A DNA stretch of 64,000 bases, taken from positions 4,462,667 through 4,526,666 of the forward strand of contig JADANN010000443.1 in NCBI GenBank assembly GCA_018806985.1, in the 5' to 3' direction. This document shows positions 1-12,200 of the stretch, piece after piece (positions within the stretch are counted from its first letter, which is position 1; every line of letters starts with the position of its first letter). This DNA is from Angiostrongylus vasorum (Eukaryota > Nematoda > Chromadorea > Rhabditida > Metastrongylidae). Under the pieces are notes generated by a model. The model searched no databases. It was not told where the DNA came from and saw only the letters and a program-made list of their open reading frames with translations. Position numbers and translations under genes: made by a program.

Positions 1-99
1 TCTAATTTCTAATCGTAATTTACCATTACTGGATCAGTTATTGTCAATCTGTTTTTTTTACAACTTTATTCCTGTTTATAGCTTCCATACTTTCTTCAG

Positions 100-2602
100 G
101 GCCGATCGATCTATGAAAACTTTGATCGCGTTAGTACATATTTGGAGGCCGATCCCTTCGATTCTGTTTTGGAAAACACCGTAGTCTATCATCAGAATGA
201 CAGTCACTCAACTATATCACATTTGCGTAGTGATACCAGTGTTCGAGCTACGGTCGATAGTGAATTATTGTTGAATGGAACTAGTACTGATGACGGTGAG
301 TAGTGAACTTGGCTCTCTCCCTCGGCCTCTTTCAGGTCACCGTTTTAATTGACGCATTGTGTTTATCATGTTCTTGACCGCCGTTGTTAACGAATTTCAT
401 GAATCATTGAAATCCGCAGTTATGAGTTACTAGTGGCTTCATTCCCCATTTTTGTGTCGTTTGTTTTAAAAACAACAGCAAAAGTATTGGTGGAGGGAAA
501 AATTTACTCTTATTACTTTATTGCACTTGTAATTACAAGCTAATAGCCTATGATTTCCATCCTTGAATCCTTTCACTCCTGTTTCGTGTAACTCAAGGGA
601 TCCAGTTGTAAAGTCTCACTTCAGTATCACCAGGTTCTAGAAATGCTTTGCTGCCTTCTAATGCATGAGAAGAAGGGCCGCACCCTTTCCAGTACCATGC
701 CGTTTAATTTTACGTTATCTAGCGATGGGATAGTCGTCAGTAAAACAATGTAGACGTAAAAGATGTGGGAAAAAAAGAGAAGCAACTTAGTACCTCAGCT
801 AGAAGTATGAAGAGTATGGAAGAGGTCTTGGGAGTTCGTTTCAAAAATTGTGAAGATTCGACTTGGTTTCCTTTGATTTATGTTGAAATCACAGCCAAAA
901 TCTACATACTTGGAGCTGCGTATGTTGAACTTCTCGAGAAAATCGACTTTTTGCGATATACATTGAATTATTTAATTGAAATATTGGAGTATATAATTGT
1001 ATATTGGACATGTAGAGTTTTGGTAAATCTGTGATAGTTGGATCAATATTAAACGAGGAATATGTAGCTTTTGCTGGTCCATTTTTGGAATTACTGTAAG
1101 GCTGCGTGGAATGGTAGAGAGGTAACACGCATAAGAAGTTCACCAGTGTTCTACTCAGTCATTATTTCTTTTTTTTTTTTTTGATAAGATGATAACTTTG
1201 TGGTCAAACTCAAACTGTCGGCTTCAGATCAGTTTACGAACAAGAGCTATCCATTTACATCACAGTCTTCATCATTGAAGCTTTGTCCTTTGGTACCACC
1301 TCGGCTCGTCGGTCCTATTCGGGTTTGGATGGATTCTCCAAGTTTTTCGGCGCTTCAGAAACTGTACCCCTATTTAGAACCGGGTGGTCATGGACAGCCA
1401 AAAAATTGCAGATCAAGGCATAAAGTGAGTTATAGTGAGCTGTGCTATTATATATAAGGATACATCGGGGCTTACATTTCTTGAAAGCGACGAAATCCTT
1501 TCATTCCAGGTGGCAGTTGTGGTTCCGTACCGTGATCGTGATTCTCATCTGCGCATCCTACTTCACAACTTGCATTCATTACTAACGAAGCAGCAGCTCG
1601 ACTATGCTATCATAGTTGTTGAACAAGTCGCAAACCAGACTTTTAATAGGGCAAAGCTAATGAATGTTGGGTATGCTGAAGGCATCAAACTGTACATGTG
1701 GGAGTGCTTTATATTTCATGACGTCGATCTTCTACCTGAAGACGATCGGAACCTATACTCTTGTCCGACAATTCCTCGACATATGAGCGTGGCTGTCGAC
1801 AAGTTCAACTACAAGTAACTACTCTCTACGAAGTTTTCTTTAGCAGTATGATTAATAATTGACCTTTTTATCAATCTATTGTCGTTTCAGGCTACCGTAT
1901 ACGGCAATATTTGGTGGTATCAGCGCAATGACTGTTGGCCAGCTGCAATCCATTAATGGTTTCTCGAACCGATATTGGGGATGGGGTGGCGAAGATGATG
2001 ATCTTGCCGACAGGTGCGACCGTCGATGTGGTAATCATCATGACAAATACAATAAAGTACAGAAGAAGAAGTGGACGAAAGAAAAAGAACAGTTGTCGCC
2101 AATGTCACATTGACTATTGTGAATACTGCCGATATGCAACTTGAATTAATCTTTTGCACTGGAGCGGCTTTTGACTACTATTAGCTCGTCGTTAAGTCGC
2201 ACATGAATTTCAAGTACTTGCTTGCCATTGTGTGGTAAAGAGAGCTACATTCTAATGTTTTAACGACTTACTCTTGGAATATAACTTTGACCAAATGATT
2301 TTAAATCACTGACAACACTTGTGTTTAGGGTATCAGTCGCTGGGTATAAAGTTGCAAGGTATCCCGCCCCAATAGCTCGCTACAAGATGATTAAACATGA
2401 GCACGAAGCAAAGAGCAACCCAGTGAATAAATGTCGGTACAAGCTTATGGCACAGACGAGAACACACTGGAAATTGGACGGCCTCAACTCACTTAAATAC
2501 GAGGTAGTGAAACATGAGCTCCTCCCACTGTACACACATATTTTGGTTGATTTATTAGAAAATGATGAACACAAAGCGATCAAAAGAGCTTTCAAATGTT
2601 AG
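100..2602 (+). CDS. bre-4: BRE-4-like beta-1,4-GalT family glycosyltransferase, 5' partial
   Basis: Type II Golgi glycosyltransferase of the B4GALT family; its C. elegans relative BRE-4 transfers GalNAc onto arthro-series glycolipids. Exons: 100-295, 1228-1424, 1510-1814, 1891-2013, 2329-2602. All junctions keep phase and use GT/AG. The first visible exon is stem region with N-glycosylation-type sites; the cytoplasmic tail and membrane anchor must lie left of the window. Seen in the catalytic part: VVPYRDR, FNRAKLMNVGY, the metal-binding block FHDVDLLPEDDRNLY, the acceptor loop WGWGGEDDD, and NPVNKCRYKLM. It ends AFKC then TAG. Length from the catalytic start fits the family. In worms BRE-4 makes the glycolipid receptor for Cry5B-type toxins (known biology, not seen here). 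SQV-3/B4GALT7 is less likely because the spacing and motifs follow BRE-4. Confidence 0.85.
296..1227 (+). other. Intron 1 of the BRE-4-like gene
   Basis: This 932-bp intron has a GTGAG donor and a CTTCAG acceptor. I see no repeat family or second gene in it. The short frames at 765-1143 have no recognisable domain. Confidence 0.7.
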
Positions 2603-2711
2603 TTCCTACTTATTACCCTCTCTGTATCAGTATTGTTCCTCTCAGGTCTTTGTTCTTTCTTGCTTTTAAATAATCTCGTTGATAAGCGTTAAATATGTGA
2701 TATCGATACTT

Positions 2712-2816
2712 TGACCGTTGAAGATAGATACTCTTATTCTTTTATTTTTACCTTTGAAGATAGATGCTCTTATTCCTTAATTTTTACCGTTAAAGATAGA
2801 TACTCTTATTCCTTTA
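2712..2816. repeat. 36-bp minisatellite, about 2.8 copies
   Basis: Copies of AAGATAGATACTCTTATTC start at 2721, 2757 and 2793, exactly 36 bp apart with a few substitutions. They lie just beyond the stop codon of the BRE-4-like gene, in the gap between two convergent genes. The rest of 2603-3288 shows nothing recognisable. Confidence 0.85.
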
Positions 2817-3288
2817 AATGACCATATAATTTAATTGAGACTATTAAGTTAGTCAGTTGATCACTACACTTCCATATTTTATTTCCTCTTGTCAGCTAGT
2901 CATAGTTTAATACCATTTTCACTACTGGATAATACATGTCGGGTTCCGAGCCTTTCTTGCATCTTATGGAGATTTCCTGTGTCATCTGTAATTATCCACA
3001 TTTCTGTTTTGCAAAGGGTAAAGCGTTTTTAAAATTTATCTTCAGGACGGAATTTTATATCACGAGTTTTCCTATGCACAATATGTTAGCTCACTTCAAG
3101 ACGTAGTATTTAATATACACAGACAGTGTTGTATCATCGTCTACATATCAAAACCATAAGAAGAAGCACAGGTGAACTACTTATTGCGAAATACAGAACA
3201 GTAGTACGTAAGCAGGCACATTTACTGTGTCGATGCGCAACAACTGTCATGGGAAGTTAAAAACAACTACTAAGGACCAACTAGCTCG

Positions 3289-6200
3289 TTACGCATTCGG
3301 GACGTTCTTCACCTCTTCGCAACTGAAATTTGTACATTCGCTTAAGTAAATGTTTCTCGTAAATAACACTAAAGAGAACAATATAACAGCAAAATGAAAT
3401 GAATGAGTTTGATTCGTTAAGTACACACCATTTGGGAACCAATAAGCCGAAGAAATATGTCTCTTTCGTCGGTGGGATATCGATTCCGTTGACCAAAGTG
3501 CGTCCAAGGCTCCGCTATTCGTCTTTCAGACTAAACGAAATAATATTATTGCGGGGAACAGTCCTCGACTAGGGTTTGTAGCTGAGATTATGGAAATTCT
3601 CGAGAGGCAAACTGGTCAGTTTCACATTCAATTTAGAACTGCGAAAACGAAATTTGTATATAACAACAAGATGTCGCGGAACAGGTTCTATAATTCGCGT
3701 GCAATCCCTAGTACAACATTGGTCCCTGCATGAGTTGCAGGTGACTCATACGTGCCAAGGTTGTACTTTTCCAAACCTTGCTTAACCCAAAATAAACTCT
3801 TAGAATAGGATTTGAAATCGTCGTTAAGATTTTAGGATTATACCATGAGAAGTAGACTCTCTTCCCTAAGTATATGAAGTTCTCAACTCTTCAAGTACAT
3901 TAGCTACCAAAAAATATGCGGATCACCTGTCACATGTATCACCTGTAGTCGAGTTTTATTGTCGAGTTAGTAGAGCGTGCACCACCAAACCTTCAGTTTT
4001 TCCCTGTCGCGTACAAGATTAGCCCAATGGGTTCTGCTCGATCTAGGGAACTCGTTGACCATCATATCTTTCTTCTAGGCTTTTCGTGAAGAAATCTAAC
4101 CATCGGGTCGATGTTCCTTCCGGTAGTGCGTTTGATATCTCGAGGAATCCAGTCCCTAACGGCTCTTGTCCATCGGTAGTCATTCATACGCATTACGTGT
4201 CCGGCCCACCTTATCTTCGACTGTTTGGCGTATAAAACGCCATCTCTGACCTTTGATCGTTGACGCAAATCGGAGGCTCGGATCCCTTCCTTTATTTGCG
4301 GGACACGGGACACTCTAGCATAGTCCTTTCGACTACGCGTTCAACAACGCTGAGTGCTTTTTCTTCCTGTTTACGTAGCGACCAGATTTCTGGCGCATAC
4401 GTTAACGCAGGAAGTAGCGTTGAATCGAAAAGGTGGGCACGTAATCGGGTGTTCTTTGTTTTCCTCGTTATGTCCTTGATGCTCTTGGAATCTCCGCAAG
4501 CCCCTCGTTCCGTTCTGCTCAGCTCTGGAGCTAAGTCGTTCATCATATTGATTTCCCGACCGAGATAGACATAACTGGAGCATTCGGAGATATTCGTTCC
4601 GATGGGCGTGAATGGGGCACACGAAACCAATCCATTCCTCATGAACGTCGTTTTTGTCAGATTTAGTCGAAGACCGATCTTTCCACAGGCTTTATCAAAG
4701 TCGGCAAGCATACGTTCCGTTTGGCTAATGTTTGGTGCTATAAGGACGATGTCATCAGCAAAGCGAAGATGGTGTTATTCCCGATCATCGATTTTCCACT
4801 CCCACATTGTCCAATTCCAATGTTCGCATGACGTTCTCGAAGGTGGCGGCAAATAATTTTTGGCGAGATGATATCGCCTTGCTTAACCCCTATTCTGGCG
4901 TCGATGTTATATCGTTGTAGAATTGTGATTTCTTGGTGGTGAAATTGTTGTTGAGCTCATGAAGAATCACTGTGTACTGAGTAGGGACTCCTTGACTATC
5001 AAGGGCTTCCATGACTGCTTCTACCTCAATTGGATCGAAAGCCTTCTGTGAATCGATGAAAAGTGAGACAGAGCGGTCTTCTATACTCTCGCGATACTCC
5101 AATGAGTCTTGTTATTGTGTGGATGTGGTCCAACAGGTAACGTGTGAAGAACCAAGTCAGTATGTTCACGAGGACTGGCGCGAGGTTCTTGATGTGTTCT
5201 GGCCTTATCCTGTCCGGACCTGGTGTTGTTCGATTTTTCACCGACGAAATGGCATGTCGGATTTCGGAAGGGAGAACCGGTGGTAAAAAATATCCATCCT
5301 CCTTTATTTCATGTGAGGAAAGGAGGACGTAGCTATCGAAGAGATCTGAGCAGTATTCGTGAACGATTTTCTCCGTAGCCTTTCTGGACGCTGTAACTGT
5401 TACGTCCGGGCGTCGAAGTGCAATCATCTTGATCTTGTAATTGGCGAAGCTTCGGTGGGCTTTGCGAATACTTTTCCCAGTCTCTGCAGCTTCGACCATT
5501 ACTGCTGCTCTTCTCTCTTTAAGATCTTCTTTTATCGCCTGTCTGCATTGTTTTGCAAGTTCGGACGTTAGTTCGCGGTTGCGCGTGCAGCTCGTGCGAT
5601 TCCACGCTGGCGTATCAGCTCGAGTGTTTGTGGAGACAGACGTCTCTTGGTGAATTTCGAACTCTCAGCTTTCATAGCGCTAACGTGAAGATGTTGAATG
5701 AGCCGATCGTATTCCTCGTCGATGTTATCGACTACGGCATCTTCCCAACAGCCGACTAATGAATTGAATAAGTCCCAGTTTGCGATGGTTCTGGGACTTC
5801 GATTTTTGAATTTAGCGGCTTTTTCTCCCTTCTGCGAGAAATAGAATCTTGCACGAAGGAGGCGATGGTCTGATCCCGTGTAGAATTTTGGGACAACAGC
5901 GACATCGGTTAGGGCAAAACCTTCTATTTACTATGATGTGGTCTATTTCGTTATGGTACTCTCCATTGGGAGACTCCGACGTCCAGAGAAGGTGGGGCTT
6001 CCAGAATTGCGAGTTACCATGGATGGTCTTGGTCGCCATGATAAACTCAGAGAGCCGCTCACCCCGTTCGTTCCATTCTAATCCGTGAATCCCAATGTGA
6101 CGTCCTTCAGATGATCCTCTTGCTCCAATCTTGGCATTGAAATCTCCAATGATGGCCTTGAGAATGTATGGTAATCTCTGCAGGACTTCTCCAAGTCCAT

Positions 6201-9200
6201 ATGGAACGCTTCGACTTCTTCTTCGTCATAGTTTGATGTCGGCGCGTAAACCAAGAAGATTGTCAAGGCTGGAATTGATCCACATCTTTTTAAACGCAAA
6301 CGTCCGAATTGGGTTGCTAGTTGTTCGAATGAATCAATGTTCATGGACAGACTCTGTTAACGAGAACGCCGACGCCACCGACTCCTCTACTGTCGCATGT
6401 TCCAAGGGACAGTTCTTCTCCGGTGTCATAGACGGCGTTGAATGGGTGGCGTCGTCTCGTCTCGGCCAGGCCGATGACGTCGTACCTTATCATTCTACCT
6501 TGCATGATCAAGTCTTCTATCGAGGACTCGGATGCAAGTGTACGTGCAATGTAGGTACAGATCGTCACCTTAATTCTTTGCGAACTAGACAGCTTACATT
6601 GGCCCTAAGATTCTAGCAGCTTCTCCGTACTCGCCCTATACAACGCTGCCGAATTGGGGGCTCTTTCGGGTCAGGGGGAATGAGGCCCGTTTTTTTAAAC
6701 TGTGTTTAGCATTTTGATACCCACGTATAGCTTGCCGGGCTCTGAACGTGGGGGCTGGGTATACTCACGGCTAGCTTGCCAGTCTCTCCCAGAGTGGACA
6801 TGGAGCTTATTTGTTGGAGGCGACTCCTAACCGCCTCCCATATACTTCCTTGCCACTTGATTGCATGCTTTGAGCAGAATTGACTCGTAGAATATAATCC
6901 GCATAAGCGAGAACGCACCCACACACGCGTGCATGAGTCACCTGTACCACCTGTAGTCCCTTTGATCGTCCAGTGACTCAGAGCGGGCGCCAGTAAATCT
7001 TCCATTTTTCGCTGTCGCGTGCAAGAGTAGCCCAGTGGGTTCAGCTCGGTCTAGAGGACTCGTCGAGCATCATATCTTTCTTCTACACTCTTCATGAAGA
7101 ACTCTGACCATCGGGTCGGTGGTCTTCCTGTAACACGTTTAACATCCCGAGGAATCCAGTGACTAACGGCTCTTGCCCATCGGTTGTCGTTCATACGCAT
7201 TACGTGTCCAGCCCACCTTATCGTCGACTGTTTGGCGTATAGAACGCCACCTTTGACTTTTGATCGTTGACGCAGGTCGGAGCACCGGATGCAATCCCTT
7301 ACTTGTGTGAAACGGGATACTTCTAGCATCATCCTTTCGACTGCGCGTTCTATAACGCTCAGTGATCTGTCATCCTGCTTACGCAGCGAGCAGGTTTCTG
7401 ACGCATACGTTAGGGGTAGGAAGTACCGTTAAGTCGAAAAGGTGGGCATGGAGTCGGGTGTTCTTTGTCCTCTTCACTACATCCTCGATGCTCGTGAAAG
7501 CTCCCCAGGCCGCTCGTTTCCTTCTGCTCAGCTCTGGAGCTAAGTCGTTCACCATGTTAATTTCACGACCTAGATAGACATGACTGGTGCTTTCGGAGAT
7601 ATTCGTTCCGTTGAGCGTTAATGGGGCATACAAAACCAATCCGCTCCTCACGAACATCGTTTTTGTGAGACTTAGTCGAACACCAATCTTTGCACAGGCT
7701 TTATTATAGTCGGCAAGCATACATTCCGCTTGGTTAATGTTTGGTGTTATAAGGAGGACGTCATCAGCAAGGCGAAGATGGTGTAATTGCAGGTCATCGA
7801 TTTTCACTCCCATGTTGTCCCATTCCAATGTTCGCATGGCGTTCTAGGGGGTGGCGGTAAATAATTTCGGCGAGATGGTGTCGCTTTGCGTAACCCCTCT
7901 TCCGACGGCGATGTTAATATAGTTGCAGAATGGTGACATCTTGGTTGTGAAAATTTTTGTGAAGCTCACGAAGAATCTGTCTATTAAGTAGGGGCTCCTT
8001 TACTATCAAGGGCTTCCATGACTGCTTCTATCTCATTTGAGTCAAAGGCCTTCTTCAAATCGATGAAAGTGAGACAGAGCGGTCTTTTGTACTCTTTGAG
8101 CCTTGTTATCGTGTGGATGAGGGTCCATCATACTAAATCCTTTTCGAATCTCTGCTTGCTCACATGGCTGACCTTTGTCCAGTGCTCTGCCAATTCGGCG
8201 CAACAGAAACAGGGGAGTCTATCCTCTGGATTAACCTGCGTCTCAGGGAAACATACGGTCGCTTTTGGTCCGCGGTCCCTATCCATCACCTGGGGACGCG
8301 CCACGTAGCCCTCGCTACCAAGCGGCTTCGAGATCCCTCATATGAGGGGACCTCCGTGGAAAAGTATGCAGATAGCAACGAAAATTAAGCGGTGTCCACA
8401 GTGTGTTAACCATAATATGGCAGTGACAGAATGAGGGGAAGGAGATCAGCAACGATTGTGACAATGAATTACAGTATTACAATGAAACTAGTACTTACAA
8501 GTGATAGACGAGTTGAAAGAAATTTCCTCGAACCTCTTTCCCTTCTTCCGTAGGCTCCCAGAAGCGAATAACTTCTTCTATGCCTGACGTAGCTAACATA
8601 AACTGCAGTGGATGCGGCTGGACAATGTTTAAAATCGTTTGGTCTGCATTCCAAGCTGCAACAAGTACGCCTGAGCTTCGTTCCCACAGCAATAATGAAC
8701 CACAGTCAGATCCGGCCACAATATACTGATTTCTTGATCCGAAAAAGTTAGCTTCTTTTATATCAGTATGGGTATTTGTTTGTCCACAAAACCTTTCTAA
8801 AATCAGAAGAATTTTGCAACTTAATGCCAACCAATTTTCTGTGCTTTATAGCTACTTTATACAAGAGAATATACTAAAGATTGCAAAGAACGCCACTTAA
8901 TTTTGTTGTAGCAGCAGCAGTCTTTTTTAAAAAACTGTTTTACCAAACCATTATTTAGGTAGCTGGATTCAGTGCCGATTTGTGCTCCCCCAGATCAATC
9001 CCGATCACGGGTGATTACTGATGGCAGCTTTAGGGTTAAAAAACTAGCTGAGACAAATGCAGAGCAAGGGCCTCCGTGGCTCAGTGTGTAATGGGCAAGC
9101 TCACGGAAAGGCTGGTCATGGTTCGATCTGGCCAGGGGATCCAAGTTTTGCTTATATCTCAGCAACGTTGTGATTATTTAGGTACCTGAATATTTTAGCG

Positions 9201-12200
9201 AATCTGTAATCACTAACCGCTGTAATCAAGAACATTTCTATCATCACACATCACAGGCGACGTATGAGCATCAGAAGAATCCATTGCTACTGAAACCTGA
9301 AATTTATCATCGTTCGAAACGTCATGGAACACAGTAAAAAGAGGGTTTTTTGCGATGCCATGCTCATACACCATAACAAATATGTTGAACTGTCTTTTTA
9401 TACAAACGAAATCCCTGATACATTTAGAACTATTTCCCAACAGTATGATTCTTTGCCATGGTTCTAAAATATGGAGATATTATTGGCACACTGTTTACAT
9501 TTTGAATTCTATTGAAAACAGAACTACCATGTCTAGTGACCAAAAGATGTTGAGATCAAGTTATTCACTGCACTCTGCATCCAATGATTGACTACCACAA
9601 CTGAGGTATTAACGATGTTATACAAACATTGCACATAGCTCGTATTCAAGAGGTATGGGATTATCTTTGAATTTTGGTACACTCCATTTACTCTTCTTGT
9701 TTTAAATTGAAGGTAGTTTACATACTGAGGCAACGTTTTCCAGCACATGTTAAATGTCACTATCTCGTTTTGAGGTTGGAGAACATTTCAGTGACAGCCG
9801 CAAAAAAGAATCCAAACAGTCAATCATCAAATATCTATAAAACCATAGAGATGCGGGTGCACTATATAGCAATCTTCAGTACCGACTTTATATCAACCTC
9901 GGCATTAACAAACAAGTTACAATTTTTTTCTGACGATCGGGAAAGAAATTTATATAGTGCCTATTTTAATATTTATTAGACAAGCAGTAAATGAGCATGT
10001 TGCGTATCAATTTGACCATTCCAGACTATGAAGGACACGAAAACCGGCGAAACGTTGACCAGCGTGTAATGCATAGTGCATCAAAAACCCTCTTCTCTGC
10101 TCATCCGGAAAACAGTAGCTTATAGAAATGCTTATTTGCTCCATTAAAATTCCCTCGGAGAGACACAAGCGGTGCCGGAAATTTCCAAATTTGTCAAGAT
10201 AGTTGAATAATTACGAAGTTCCGTGCTGACTGTGTGTATAAAAACACATACATGCGAGTCTCTAAACCTTTGGAGTTTGCTTTAATGTTTCTCGCAACAA
10301 AGATGCTGCGAATACGTCGTACGAAGAAATTTTTCCCTGCTGAAGCCATTCCGTATGCTTATTCCTTCATTCGTTGGCACATCGAACAACATGGTTGAAG
10401 CTTATGTGTAGAGTACCCATCGCATTTCTGGTCCATTTCTCATAACGATGTGTTCAATATCATAAGGAAATACGACCTTCATAACTACGGTCGGGCGAAC
10501 CATAGAAATCTCATTACATTACCTTTTCTAAACAACCTAGGATTCATTTTTATCCAGATAAATCCGAGTTGCAAGGTGGTACATCTCCCTCCGATCCAAA
10601 CGATCTTATAATTGATATATTTACTTAAATGTTCTTATGAACTGATCTTGTTGAGCTGATGCGAGGTTGGTGTAAGTTTTCGTTGTCGTTGTTTTATTTG
10701 ATGATCTGGTTGATCTCATAATTTATATCTTATGGTGTGGGAGACTTGGAAACATCTCGGCGCAGCTATTCTGAGCAAAATCCTTCTCGACCAACGATGA
10801 CATGATAGTGGGGAATGAGTACGACAAATCCTCAAGTCGCAACTGAACATTTACACTAACCTGACCACCCTATCGATGCTAGTTGCAGTACAACGAGAAA
10901 GAAAGAAGAACGGGGGCCTACATTGAAAGGCTGACCATCTGGTCTGCGAGTCGAATAATCGACCTGTCATTGGGAAATCTTTTCTTAAACAGTTTTATAC
11001 ATTCTCGTGCAAGCTCCCATTGTTCCAGAAGCATAAGCGACCGCGTAAGTCTCCATAGTGCTTTAGAATTGCCTGGATAGAGAAGTAGCGCCTAAATTAT
11101 CGAAAAATTTAGTATTTAAAGCCCATGAAAACGTAAAAAACAGTGTTGTCTTTGTACCCGTTAGTATACTATAGTATGAGCTGGTTGTGCAGTTAAACTT
11201 GAAGGTTAAAAAACGCGAAATATCAATCAAAAAGTGTCAAACGATTTCCACTGAACAAAACCGAGGAAGAAAAAAGTATTCGGACTTTCATCCCATAAAG
11301 TAGCGGATACTACCGTACTGGGTTGCTCGGAAAATAACGTCGAATTTGTTACTTCATTTTTTCTTGCATATGTTTTAGTAGTAGTTCTTTTTTTCAAATG
11401 CTTTACTTTTACATAATTTTTTTAAAACTTATGCATTTTCGCTTCGTACAACTGAATGATAAAAACAAATTGGGTTCTTTTTACAGCTTTACAGTTTACA
11501 ACATCAAATGTCAAGACGGCAAATTTCATAAATCTATTTCCATGAGTTCCAACTGCGAACATACGCAGCGCAAACGACTCGTAATATCAATGGGTCATGG
11601 AGTCACGAAAATGTTGAGGAAAGCACGTTGCTTTGGAAAATCTGGTCGTGGCGAATTCGATCTTAAAGATGAGGGAGGTCACGAACACTCTTCTGCTATT
11701 GAAGGCTAGGAATCGAAGGCTTTGTTGGAAGCAAATACACGCAAAACTCTTCGAGAACATGTGGAAGAAATCAATGTAGGCACATCAATTGGTCCAAAGC
11801 ATCTAATGATGGGTGAAAAGTCGAAGAAGCTCGACAAATGGATGTCATATGAATTGAATGACAATCAGAAAAAACTGCCGTTGCGAGGCATCGTCGGCGC
11901 GTCTTCTGCGTAACCAGAACAACCTGTTTCTCGAGCGACTTGTGATGTGTGACGAGAAATGGTTCCTCTGTGATAACCAGCGATTATCGGCTCAGTGGTT
12001 AGACCGCCAAGACGCCCCGGAACACTGCCTAAAGTTGAAACTGCACCAAAAGACGGTCACGCTCAGCATTTGGTGGTTGCTACTAATTTGATCCATCACA
12101 GCTCCTGAATCTTGGTGAAGCGGTTACTACAGAAAAGTACGTCCAACAATCGATAAAACACACCAGAAATTTTTCAACAGCTACGCCATGCATTGGTCAG

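Noticed and set aside
4062..4711. Minus-strand frames that look like a protein-coding gene (RT-like)
   Set aside because: They are frameshifted pieces of the RTE-A reverse transcriptase, not a host gene.
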